Below are positions 20,824 to 28,887 of a stretch of 64,000 bases of DNA, one piece after another. The stretch comes from an uncultured Coprococcus sp. (GTDB taxonomy: Bacteria > Bacillota > Clostridia > Lachnospirales > Lachnospiraceae), in assembly GCA_947626675.1 (NCBI GenBank), contig CANQTC010000012.1, forward strand, positions 1 through 64,000, read 5' to 3'. Every line of letters starts with the position of its first letter. Position 1 is the first letter of the stretch. The notes under the pieces are model-generated. The model did not search any database and had not been told where the DNA came from. It was given only the letters and a program-made list of their open reading frames with translations. The translations under genes and the position numbers were made by a program.

Positions 20824-20922
20824 ATCTATTATAATTGCTGTTAGCGTCACATAATCGGGAAGAGCGGATTCGAACCGCTGACAACCATTCCTTAAATGAA
20901 TTATTGTTGCTGTTAAAGTCAC
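20824..20922 (-). repeat. Imperfect direct repeat within the noncoding RNA
   Basis: Two 27-nt copies, 20922-20896 and 20850-20824 on the minus strand, match at 21 positions. The shared blocks are GUGAC, UAACAGCAA and AUAAU, separated by two-base differences. One copy lies in the anticodon-replacing insert, the other immediately 3' of the acceptor stem. They could be a duplicated protein-binding motif. Confidence 0.7.
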
Positions 20923-20970
20923 AGACATGACTTGTTTTTTCTCTGCTCTACCATCTGAGCTACTTCCCGA
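20855..20970 (-). ncRNA. tRNA-like module with expanded anticodon-arm region
   Basis: This 116-nt module has an 8-bp acceptor stem, UCGGGAAG with CUUCCCGA, all Watson-Crick. The D arm is GCUC-AGAUGGUA-GAGC, and a 5-bp T arm AGCGG-UUCGAAU-CCGCU carries the canonical T loop. The 8+5 coaxial geometry resembles bacterial tRNA(Sec) more than elongator tRNA. CCA is not encoded (UUAU follows). Between the D and T arms about 69 nt replace the normal anticodon and variable arms. They form AAGUCA/UGACUU around UGUCUG, then ACAAUAAUUC/GAAUGGUUGU around a 7-nt loop. The stretches flanking this insert cannot form a 5-bp anticodon stem, so a simple intron-containing tRNA is unlikely. Confidence 0.85.
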
Positions 20971-21008
20971 TATTTTGTTTTGCCGCTTTATCCGCGGCTC
21001 ATGATGTC

Positions 21009-21037
21009 ATTATATACGCGCTTCCAATATTTATCAT
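21009..21037 (-). promoter_or_regulatory. Promoter of the tRNA-like RNA / DUF2828 / rtcB operon
   Basis: On the minus strand, ATGATA (21037-21032) and a perfect TATAAT (21014-21009) are 17 bases apart, predicting a start near 21002 at the foot of the RNA's terminal stem. The ATGATGTCAT sequence at 21001-21010 is an imperfect palindrome overlapping the start. The promoter is back to back with that of the WYL regulator. Confidence 0.62.
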
Positions 21038-21065
21038 TTCAAAAAAGTTGCGAGGGTGGTATAAT
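21037..21065 (+). promoter_or_regulatory. Promoter of the WYL regulator gene, divergent
   Basis: An extended -10 element TGGTATAAT has its TATAAT at 21060-21065. The -35 region at 17 bases (TTTCAA) is weak, as is common with an extended -10. It lies 24 bases before the regulator's ATG, so the leader is very short. The -35 regions of the two divergent promoters abut, so one bound protein could control both. Confidence 0.6.
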
Positions 21066-21088
21066 AAAGTTCAAAAAGGAGCAAAAAA

Positions 21089-22351
21089 ATGTCTGATTTT
21101 AAAGAGCTGGTTAAAAGCTTTCCAAAAACAAGAGAATATGTCCGGGATTTCTTCGTATACGGCTTTAAAACGAGGGAGGAATTTGGCGATAAAAGTCCCC
21201 GCACTTATGACAATGAGCGCAGACGTCTTGAGAGCTGGCTTGCTCCATATGTCAGGAAGGATTACGTTAAAAACGGCTCTAATATTTCACTTGCCATAGA
21301 CAGCAATCTGCTTGATACAAATCCGCTGTTTCAGGTTTGGAAGACCAAAAGCTTTACAGATAATGATATTGTCCTTCATTTTCTGATACTTGATTTACTT
21401 CAAAATGGAGATGCCTTAACAGCGGAAGAAATCACAAATGAACTGCTCCTTACATATGATGTCCTATTTGATACACAGACAGTACGCAGAAAATGTAATG
21501 CCTATGAAAAAGAAGGCTTACTGAACAAGAAAAAAGACGGTAAAAACATTGTATATTTTCTTGACAATTCCCTTATGAACTGGTTTTCTGAAAACAGTAA
21601 CATACTGGATGCAATTTCTTTTTATCAGATGGCAGAGTGCTTTGGAATTGTCGGAAATACCATATCCGACCAGTTGGATTTTCATAATGATACATTCCGT
21701 ATAAAACACAGTTTTTCCGTACATACACTGGAAGATGAGATATTATTTGCGCTGATAAATGCCATGAATAAAAAGGTACGCGTTAATCTTTTGCTTAAAA
21801 GTGCGAAGAAAAATACGGTTACTGACAACCTCTGCATCCCCTTGCAGATATTTACGAGCACCAGAACAGGGCGTCGTTTTCTGTGCTGTTATATCGAAAA
21901 ATCAAAGCGTTTTACATGCATGCGCTTAGACAATATAAAGAATGTAACACTTTTAGCTCCTGCGCCTGATTACGATGAACTGCGAAACAGCTTAGACAAA
22001 AATCGAATTTTCGCATGGGGCGTGTCATTTCAAAGTGAAAATGACAGCAGACTTGATAAGCTTACCATGCAGATACAGGTAGTTGAGCCTGCTGAAGACT
22101 ATATTATCAACCGCCTGAAGAAAGAAGGCAGAGGCGGCACAATCACAAGAATTTCAAAAGGCATTTACCAATATGAAATCGAGGTATTCGACAGTAACGA
22201 AATGTTACCCTGGCTGCGAACCTTTATCGGCAGAATAGTATCGCTTGAATGTACAAACAAAGCTGTAGAACGCAGGTTTTACAGAGATTTGAATACAATG
22301 TATAAACGATATGGCATATCCGGAGAGGCTATGCCTCCCCAAGATACTTAA
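21089..22351 (+). CDS. WYL-domain transcriptional regulator, divergent from the RNA-repair operon
   Basis: The product is 420 residues, with AAAAGGAGC upstream. After a helical lead, a winged helix-turn-helix lies around residues 90-155 (EEITNELLLTYD, TQTVRRKCNAYEKEGLL). A divergent WYL domain follows at about 215-290 (MNKKVRVNLLLKS..., GRRFLCCYIEKSKRFTCMRLDNI), and a WCX-type C-terminal extension at about 325-410. WYL regulators are thought to sense nucleic-acid-derived ligands and have been noted near RNA-repair and defence genes. Divergent placement, sharing promoter DNA with the RNA/DUF2828/RtcB operon, makes it the likely regulator. Its last 23 bases overlap the convergent GH3 gene. Confidence 0.82.
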   Translation: MSDFKELVKSFPKTREYVRDFFVYGFKTREEFGDKSPRTYDNERRRLESWLAPYVRKDYVKNGSNISLAIDSNLLDTNPLFQVWKTKSFTDNDIVLHFLILDLLQNGDALTAEEITNELLLTYDVLFDTQTVRRKCNAYEKEGLLNKKKDGKNIVYFLDNSLMNWFSENSNILDAISFYQMAECFGIVGNTISDQLDFHNDTFRIKHSFSVHTLEDEILFALINAMNKKVRVNLLLKSAKKNTVTDNLCIPLQIFTSTRTGRRFLCCYIEKSKRFTCMRLDNIKNVTLLAPAPDYDELRNSLDKNRIFAWGVSFQSENDSRLDKLTMQIQVVEPAEDYIINRLKKEGRGGTITRISKGIYQYEIEVFDSNEMLPWLRTFIGRIVSLECTNKAVERRFYRDLNTMYKRYGISGEAMPPQDT

Positions 22352-25100
22352 ATGTTATCTGTTTTAAATCCAGGCCATTTCTGCCTACAAATAAACGCAT
22401 GACAGAAAAGCGAGTCTGCAAATCAAACTCTCTTGTAATAACCATATCCTCTCCTCCTGTTCCGCGGAAAGTGAATGTTGCTATCGGTATATTCGTATAG
22501 TATAACGTACATGGAAGCTGTGCTAATTCTCCAAGCCTTGAGCTTCCTGTAAGTCTTATTTCATATTTGCCTGTTTTCTTTACATCAAACGGAAATACAT
22601 AGTTTACATTTGCTGCTGATTTCTTTGTATCAAGCGGTATCGTCATATCTCCATTTAACTGTATAAAGCGAACCTCGGATAAATCAACGTCGTCGGGTTC
22701 TTCCGGGCGGTTGATTACCGTCACTTCTGTTTCAATACCAAGTTTCCTCCTCATCGCCTGCGTATGCATAACAAATGAACAGATATTTGCAGCATTTCTT
22801 TGAAGCTCCGAACGCTCTATCCTGCCGTCTGCAAGCGCTTCTGCCGTATTATCTCCACTTGCATTTGCAGAGCCGTCAGGACATACCATGTAAATATCGT
22901 TCTGCGCCCTTGCCATCGCTGCAAAGTTCGTCTTATCCGGTTTGCCGCCACGTTCATTTACAGATGCCCACCAGTCAGTCATTACAATACCGCGAAAGTC
23001 CCACTGATTGCGAAGAATTGTTGTACATAAATCATAATTTCCCGCTGTATAGACACCATTTACCTGACCGTACGTTGTCATAATCGCATCTGCAACACCG
23101 CTTTTAACAATCATCTCAAAGCCCTTCAGATAAATCTCCCTGAGCGCCCTCTCTGAGAGGACAGAATCAGTAAAATGCCTTGCCGTTTCCTGATTATTTG
23201 CGCAGAAATGCTTTGCCGCACCTGTAACACCTGCCGCCTGAAGTCCTTTAAGCATCGCACCTGCAAAGCTTCCCGTCACAAATGGGTCTTCGGAATAATA
23301 TTCAAAATTTCTTCCGTTTAACGGATGACGATGAATATTCATGCCGGGACCTAACAGACAGTCAACCTTCCGTACAATCATTTCAAGTCCTGTATAGCTA
23401 TAAAGCGCTTTAATCAACTCCGTATTAAATGTACAGCCCATAATCGTTCCATTCGGCAGGCTGAATGCTTTTACGCCGCAGTCTAAACGCATACCGGAAG
23501 GGCCATCGCTGCAGCATACCGAAGGAATACCCCGCACGTTAATCAGTGCATCTGATACACCACCAAATGCAGCGGCAGTTCCCGGCGTAACAAGAGAACT
23601 TCCCATACCCTCGCCCCGGATAATACAGGTCAACTCATCATCTGTAAGTCCTGCAATAAACTGCTCCATTGATACCGTTCCATTTAATACATCAGCCAGC
23701 TTATAGGCAGCGCTCTCCTCTTGTTCTATAAATCTCGGAAGATTTTTCATCCTTATCTGATTTTCCTCTGATGCATGATAAGGTACCGGTTCCATCGTGA
23801 CCTTATATTCTCCACTATCTTCTATCGGTTTCATTCGTTCAAAATTTTCTGTTGGTGCAAGCGCCGACGTCAACTGTTCCAAAACAAGCAGCTCTTTCAA
23901 TATGAAACTGCCGGCTAAAGCTGCCTGTCTGACATTCTCTCCTGCAAATATCCGATATTCTCCCATTTCAAGCAGCCATGCATACCTTGCACCGGATACC
24001 CCTGAATCATCATAAGAGGAAAATCTGTCATACGGTATAACAAACGCCAAATCCGTCTTTTCGCCCGGCTTTAATTCTTCAGTCTTTGCAAAGTCTGCAA
24101 GTACACGTTCCGGCTTTCCAAGTCTTCCCTGCGGAGCTTCCACATAAACCTGAACCACCTCTTTTCCCGATACAGCCCCGGTATTTGTTACTGTAACATG
24201 GAGCTTAACCTGATATTTATCCGGCTCATTTTCAAATAAGGTTGTTACAATATCAAATGTTGTATAGGAAAGACCATAGCCAAAAGGATATCGTACTTTA
24301 TTCTTTGCAAAGGTTTCAAAATAGTGGTATCCGACATATATATCTTCGCTGTAATAATTTCTGTCTTTATCGCCAAAATAAGCATCAGACGGATAATCAG
24401 AAATATGATATGCGATTGTATCAGTCAAATGACCGGAAGGAGAAATCGCCCCAGTCAGTACATCCGCAGTACCCAGTCCGCCGACCATACCGCCCTGCCA
24501 TACATACAGAACAGCTTCAGGCGCATATTTATCAATAAAACTCACATCACATAGTCCGCCTACATTTAACAGCACAATCATCTTTTTAAAATTCAGTCTG
24601 ACCTTTGCAAGCATGTCTTCCTCAAGCTCCGTCAACTGATAAGAACCCCTGCCATCACTTGCGTCTTTATCCTCTCCTGCTGTACGCCCGATAATGACAA
24701 TCGCCGTATCTGAGCAGCTTCCGGCATTTGCTGCCACCTCATCCGTAAGCGGCATCTCCTCCTGACACCAGGGTTCGCTTCCCCAGCCTTCTCCTTCATT
24801 AAATGGATTTTCAGCCTCCCAGTTACGGTATACGGATATCAATTCTTCGTTTAAAACAACATGTCCGCTCTCCCGTAAACCGTCTACAATACTATAGACC
24901 TTCGAGGTATTCACCATACCGCCTGAACCGGTTCCGCTTTTATAATAGTGATTTTGTATTCTTCCGAAGATGGAAATCCGCTCTCCTTTACTTAATGGCA
25001 AAGCATTATTCTTGTTTTCCAGAAGGACACAGCCCTCCGCTACAGTCTGCCTTGCACATTCCATATACTTGTTCCAATCTAAAACTACATTTCTCTTCAT
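22329..25100 (-). CDS. Glycoside hydrolase family 3, circularly permuted (beta-glucosidase-like)
   Basis: The product is 923 residues. The domain order is swapped relative to most GH3 enzymes: the alpha/beta sandwich normally at the C-terminus comes first (VAEGCVLLENKNNALPL, then YPFGYGLSYTTF), then a fibronectin-III-like domain (about 290-400). The TIM barrel follows (about 465-800) with the catalytic nucleophile Asp in IVMTDWW (about residue 705), AKHFCANNQE and GRNFEYYSEDP. A C-terminal beta-rich segment of about 120 residues follows. This order is known from rumen beta-glucosidases of Butyrivibrio fibrisolvens and Ruminococcus albus. No signal peptide, so it acts in the cytosol on imported oligosaccharides. 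No sugar transporter is adjacent; it sits between two plus-strand WYL genes. Confidence 0.9.
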   Translation of the reverse strand: MKRNVVLDWNKYMECARQTVAEGCVLLENKNNALPLSKGERISIFGRIQNHYYKSGTGSGGMVNTSKVYSIVDGLRESGHVVLNEELISVYRNWEAENPFNEGEGWGSEPWCQEEMPLTDEVAANAGSCSDTAIVIIGRTAGEDKDASDGRGSYQLTELEEDMLAKVRLNFKKMIVLLNVGGLCDVSFIDKYAPEAVLYVWQGGMVGGLGTADVLTGAISPSGHLTDTIAYHISDYPSDAYFGDKDRNYYSEDIYVGYHYFETFAKNKVRYPFGYGLSYTTFDIVTTLFENEPDKYQVKLHVTVTNTGAVSGKEVVQVYVEAPQGRLGKPERVLADFAKTEELKPGEKTDLAFVIPYDRFSSYDDSGVSGARYAWLLEMGEYRIFAGENVRQAALAGSFILKELLVLEQLTSALAPTENFERMKPIEDSGEYKVTMEPVPYHASEENQIRMKNLPRFIEQEESAAYKLADVLNGTVSMEQFIAGLTDDELTCIIRGEGMGSSLVTPGTAAAFGGVSDALINVRGIPSVCCSDGPSGMRLDCGVKAFSLPNGTIMGCTFNTELIKALYSYTGLEMIVRKVDCLLGPGMNIHRHPLNGRNFEYYSEDPFVTGSFAGAMLKGLQAAGVTGAAKHFCANNQETARHFTDSVLSERALREIYLKGFEMIVKSGVADAIMTTYGQVNGVYTAGNYDLCTTILRNQWDFRGIVMTDWWASVNERGGKPDKTNFAAMARAQNDIYMVCPDGSANASGDNTAEALADGRIERSELQRNAANICSFVMHTQAMRRKLGIETEVTVINRPEEPDDVDLSEVRFIQLNGDMTIPLDTKKSAANVNYVFPFDVKKTGKYEIRLTGSSRLGELAQLPCTLYYTNIPIATFTFRGTGGEDMVITREFDLQTRFSVMRLFVGRNGLDLKQITFKYLGEA

Positions 25101-25339
25101 ATTCTTAACCCCCGTTCATAAAATTTTCCATATACATTACAAGCTGCATTTTATTGATATACTGTACTTTACCTATCATGTTACCATAACTTTTATTTCC
25201 ATTGTACAGTTATTTAAACTTTTCAAGGCTTTTTCAATATGTGTTTTTTCTCTAGCCAAATAGTCCATATGGTATTATTATGTAGTCATAAACTGTTGCT
25301 TTTTGCAAAATAAATAAGAAAGTATAGAGCGTATCATAT

Positions 25340-26299
25340 ATGGAATTATTTTCAGAAATATACAACTGCTATTATCAGGTATTAAGACACCTGCTTAGCA
25401 ATCAAGCCCCGGTTACAATACAGGATATCAGAACCGGGATATCAAATGAAGGCTTTGAAGAAAGTATGCTTGCTATCATACCGAAAATCGAAAATGGTTC
25501 ATGGAATTTATTTGAGAAAGAGGGAGAACTATATTACTCTAAGCTCTCAGATACATTTGCCGTACCTTTTTCCAACCTTCAAAAATCATATCTGAAAGCC
25601 TTACTGTCAGATAAACGTATACGGTTGTTTTTAACGGATGGACAAATAGAAAACCTCAACGAAATACTTTCTACTGTTACGCCGCTTTGGAGCAACGAGC
25701 AATTCTGTCTGTACGACCGTTTTGCTGACGGCGACCCGTATGATGATGACAATTACAGGAAGCATTTCCGTATGTTGCTTCATGCGCACAGAAAGAACCG
25801 GTATGTGGATATCGATTATACCTCTCCAAAGGGAACGCGTGTACACCATTATTATTTTCCTGCCCGCATAGAATATTCAGTCAAAAATGATATGTTCCGC
25901 CTGCTTGCACTGGAACAGACAAAATCCGGCAAAATGAAGCTTCACACACTAAACTTAAACCGTATTCAGAGTATTCAGCCGACTAACCAGACTATGGATA
26001 GTGCCATTGATTTAGATGCCATTATTCGTGCTTCTTATTACAAAGAACCGCTTAAGCTCCGTATCATTGATGAGCGCAACGCACTGGAGCGCACAATGCT
26101 GCATTTTGCAAATTATGAAAAAAATACAACAAAAATCGATGAGGACACCTACGAATGTCTTATATACTATAATCAAAGCATGGAAACCGAACTGTTAATC
26201 GAGGTCATGTCATTCGGTCCCATGCTTACGGTGCTTGGAAATGAGCATTTTCTTGACAGCTTAAAAAAACGGCTGGAAAGACAAATAAAAATAAAGTAA
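25340..26299 (+). CDS. Second WYL-domain protein
   Basis: The product is 319 residues; I see no good ribosome binding site before the ATG. The N-terminal 140 residues are helical and would hold a degenerate winged-helix region. The WYL domain spans about 150-215 (RKNRYVDIDYTSPKGTRVHHYYFPARIEYS, then DMFRLLALE, LHTLNLNRIQSI). A C-terminal WCX-type domain contains ERTMLHFANYEK and LLIEVMSFGPML and should mediate oligomerisation. It resembles a partner of the WYL regulator at 21089-22351, and the pair looks split by the GH3 gene. It could co-regulate the RNA-repair operon or the convergent-side GH3 gene; the sequence cannot decide. Confidence 0.78.
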   Translation: MELFSEIYNCYYQVLRHLLSNQAPVTIQDIRTGISNEGFEESMLAIIPKIENGSWNLFEKEGELYYSKLSDTFAVPFSNLQKSYLKALLSDKRIRLFLTDGQIENLNEILSTVTPLWSNEQFCLYDRFADGDPYDDDNYRKHFRMLLHAHRKNRYVDIDYTSPKGTRVHHYYFPARIEYSVKNDMFRLLALEQTKSGKMKLHTLNLNRIQSIQPTNQTMDSAIDLDAIIRASYYKEPLKLRIIDERNALERTMLHFANYEKNTTKIDEDTYECLIYYNQSMETELLIEVMSFGPMLTVLGNEHFLDSLKKRLERQIKIK

Positions 26300-26381
26300 T
26301 GATATGATAATATCTTTTTAACATCATTTTCCTGATTTTACCGACATATAATACATAGATAACGAATATGTGAGGCTTTAT

Positions 26382-28238
26382 ATGTGTTCAATAGCCGGCT
26401 TTTACAACAGCAATGAAAATTATATGAAAAAGCAGGAATATTGCAGCAAACTTCTTGATAATATGAATAACAGCCTGAATCACAGAGGGCCTGACCATCA
26501 GGAATATGTCGTACTTCCCAAATGTGGTCTTGCTCATACGAGATTATCCATACGAGATTTGAAAAATGGAAATCAACCGATGATGAAATCAGTATGTGGA
26601 AATCAAATTTATATTGTATACAACGGAGAGATTTACAACGCAGAAGAATTAAAATCAGAGCTTGTACATCTCGGATATGAATTTACCACTACATCTGACA
26701 CAGAAGTATTGCTTTATTCATTTATGCATTACGGTCCTGACTTTGTAGAGAAAATAAACGGAATATTTGCATTTGCCATATATGATACTGCAAATGACGC
26801 TCTCTATATCTATAGAGATAATTTTGGGATTAAACCGCTTTACTATACCACAACTTCGGATGGTACACTTGTGTATGCTTCAGAAATAAAAGCATTATTT
26901 CAATATCCGGGAATCATGCCTGTCATAAACAAAGACAGTTTATGTCAGATATTTGGTATCGGTCCATCGAAAGTTCCCGGCTCAGGAGTATTCAAAGATA
27001 TCCTTGAAGTAAAACCGGGACATTATATCAAAATAAACAAATACGGCATTACTGATTTTACCTATTATCGAATTAAATCCGCGCCGCATACCGACTCCTA
27101 TGAAGAAACGGTTGAGAAAACCGCTTTTCTTGTAAAAGACAGTATAACAAGACAGATTGTGTCAGATGTTCCTGTATGTACATTTTTATCCGGAGGAATT
27201 GATTCCTCCATCGTTACCTCCATCTGTTCAGGCTGTCTGAAAGAAAAGGGAATACAACTTGATACATTCTCCTTTGATTTTACGGATAATGCAAAATATT
27301 TTCAATCAAATGCCTTTCAGCCTGCTGAGGACAGACCATTTGTAGAATTAATGCGCGATTATCTTCATACAAATCATACCTTTCTCACCTGTGATATGGA
27401 GCATATGGCTGATATGCTGTACCGCTCTGTTATATCAAGAGACCTTCCGACGATGGCTGATGTAGACTCTTCTCTTTTGTATTTCTGTGAACAGGTAGCC
27501 GATACCCATAAAGTAGTCCTTACGGGTGAATGTGCCGATGAAATATTTGGCGGTTATCCGTGGTTTTATCGGGAAGAGCTCGTAAACAGTCCTACGTTTC
27601 CCTGGATGAAAGATATTTCTCCAAGACTTGATATCCTGAATAAGGAACTTACGGAATATCTGAATCTCCCCGAATATATCGGACAATTATATTCGTCCAT
27701 TGTATCTGAGATTCATATGCTGCCTGAGGAAACGCCGATAGAACGGAACAGACGAAAAATAGGCTATATCAATATACGAATGTTCATGCAGACGTTGCTT
27801 GACAGAATGGACAGAACAAGTATGCACAGCGGACTTGAAGCCCGAGTGCCGTTTGCAGATTCACGAATTGTCGATTATGTATTTAATGTTCCGTGGGAAT
27901 ATAAATACAGGGCGAATACCGAAAAGAGCCTTTTAAGGGAAGCGATGCGCGGCTATGTTCCTGATGAAATCTTATTCAGGAAAAAGAGTCCTTATCCAAA
28001 ATCGTATAATCCTTTATATGAAGAAATTTTATGTAAACGGATGAATGAGGTTCTCCATAATCAAAACAGCAGACTTTTGCAATTTGTCGATAGCGCGGCT
28101 ATAGAAGAACTATTGAAATCACCTAAGGATTATGGCAAACCGTGGTTTGGACAGTTGATGGCAGGTCCGCAGATGATTGCCTATCTGTTACAGGTCGATT
28201 ACTGGCTTACAAAATATAATATCAGCATTGAAATATAA
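26382..28238 (+). CDS. asnB: Asparagine synthetase (glutamine-hydrolysing)
   Basis: The product is 618 residues. I start at the ATG at 26382 because the mature enzyme must expose Cys2 as the glutaminase nucleophile (MCSIAGF); four earlier codons from 26370 would block it. The class II amidotransferase domain spans 1-210 (NHRGPDHQE, VYNGEIYN, RDNFGIKPLYY). The synthetase domain has the PP-loop SGGIDSSI at about residue 270 and GECADEIFGGY. It converts aspartate, glutamine and ATP to asparagine. It stands alone and ends at a terminator. The WYL gene is 82 bases upstream with no obvious promoter between. Confidence 0.95.
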   Translation: MCSIAGFYNSNENYMKKQEYCSKLLDNMNNSLNHRGPDHQEYVVLPKCGLAHTRLSIRDLKNGNQPMMKSVCGNQIYIVYNGEIYNAEELKSELVHLGYEFTTTSDTEVLLYSFMHYGPDFVEKINGIFAFAIYDTANDALYIYRDNFGIKPLYYTTTSDGTLVYASEIKALFQYPGIMPVINKDSLCQIFGIGPSKVPGSGVFKDILEVKPGHYIKINKYGITDFTYYRIKSAPHTDSYEETVEKTAFLVKDSITRQIVSDVPVCTFLSGGIDSSIVTSICSGCLKEKGIQLDTFSFDFTDNAKYFQSNAFQPAEDRPFVELMRDYLHTNHTFLTCDMEHMADMLYRSVISRDLPTMADVDSSLLYFCEQVADTHKVVLTGECADEIFGGYPWFYREELVNSPTFPWMKDISPRLDILNKELTEYLNLPEYIGQLYSSIVSEIHMLPEETPIERNRRKIGYINIRMFMQTLLDRMDRTSMHSGLEARVPFADSRIVDYVFNVPWEYKYRANTEKSLLREAMRGYVPDEILFRKKSPYPKSYNPLYEEILCKRMNEVLHNQNSRLLQFVDSAAIEELLKSPKDYGKPWFGQLMAGPQMIAYLLQVDYWLTKYNISIEI

Positions 28239-28242
28239 AAAG

Positions 28243-28288
28243 AAATCCCTCTAAACAGCTGTCAATTCTCTATTTAGAGGGATTTTTA
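28243..28288. terminator. Terminator between asnB and the dpaAB operon
   Basis: A 13-bp perfect stem AAATCCCTCTAAA (28243-28255) pairs with 28273-28285 around a 17-base loop and is followed by a T-run. The A/T ends allow termination in both directions, for asnB (+) and dpaB (-). Confidence 0.87.
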
Positions 28289-28302
28289 ATTTTCCGGTTT
28301 CA

Positions 28303-28884
28303 TTACCGGACCAGTAACGGCTGAAGTTGTTTTCCGTCAAGGGCGGCCTCGATTGTATCCGGTATCAAATCGAGTTTCGATATAAGGGAATTCGGTTTCT
28401 TAATATAATCATCCTGCTCAAACGGAACAAAATAGATGTTTTTTGTATTCATCAACATTCCAATATTTTTAAAATTCATACCCATTGCATCATTGGTTGA
28501 TACAGAAATAATAAGGGGTTTATTGTTTCTCAGATGAGCCTTCGCCGCCATCAGTACCGCAGTATCTGTTATGCCATTATTCAGCTTTGCCAGCGTATTT
28601 CCGGTACATGGCGCTATCACAAGCGCATCCAGATATCCTTTCGGCCCGATAGGCTCTGCCTCGCATATCGTAAAAAGCCCCTTGTTTCCTGTTATCTCTT
28701 CTATCTTCGCTACAAATTCATCCGCTTTACCAAATCTGGTATCGTATCTTGCAGCATGGCTTGAAAATATTGGAATAATATTCATTCCAAGCTCTGCCAT
28801 TTTCTTAATTTCTATCTTTACTTTATCAAAAGTACAAAATGAACCGGTTATTGCAAAACCTACATTGCACTTTGATAAATCCAT
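28303..28884 (-). CDS. spoVFB: Dipicolinate synthase subunit B
   Basis: The product is 193 residues and flavoprotein-like in fold (VGFAITGSFCTFDKV, then LVIAPCTGNTLAKLNNGITD, and AMGMNFKNIGML). With subunit A it converts the dihydrodipicolinate-pathway intermediate to dipicolinic acid in the mother cell; Ca-dipicolinate then dehydrates and stabilises the spore core. AAAGGATT lies before the ATG. The gene follows dpaA by three bases, in one operon. Its presence argues for a genuine spore former. Expression is expected from a late mother-cell sigma factor, but I could not identify the promoter. Confidence 0.94.
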   Translation of the reverse strand: MDLSKCNVGFAITGSFCTFDKVKIEIKKMAELGMNIIPIFSSHAARYDTRFGKADEFVAKIEEITGNKGLFTICEAEPIGPKGYLDALVIAPCTGNTLAKLNNGITDTAVLMAAKAHLRNNKPLIISVSTNDAMGMNFKNIGMLMNTKNIYFVPFEQDDYIKKPNSLISKLDLIPDTIEAALDGKQLQPLLVR

Positions 28885-28887
28885 ATT

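Larger units (their letters stand above)
20791..21005 (-). ncRNA. Candidate Y-RNA-like noncoding RNA with tRNA-like core
   Basis: The 5' arm AUCAUGAGCC (21005-20996) can pair with GGCGUCAUGAU (20801-20791), giving a 10-bp terminal stem with one bulged G that encloses everything between. The predicted transcription start (about 21002) coincides with the 5' arm. Inside lie a GCCGC/GCGGC hairpin (competing for GCC), a complete acceptor-D-T arm set of a tRNA at 20970-20855, and further hairpins. There is no protein-coding frame. The layout, a terminal stem with an inserted tRNA-like module in an operon with a Ro-like protein and RtcB, parallels bacterial Y RNAs (YrlA). I did not recognise a consensus Ro-binding motif, so family membership is inference; the exact ends and the terminal stem are less certain than the tRNA-like core. 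Confidence 0.72.

Noticed and set aside
20855..20970. Ordinary tRNA gene, or tRNA gene with an intron
   Set aside because: The acceptor, D and T arms are excellent, but sequences flanking the insert (GAGAA after the D arm; GGUUGUC before the T arm) cannot form an anticodon stem, and no 7-nt anticodon loop is found. A tRNA-like RNA fits better.
22775..23083. Plus-strand open frames within the GH3 gene
   Set aside because: They are shadows of the conserved TIM-barrel coding sequence, with His/Arg-rich unlikely translations.
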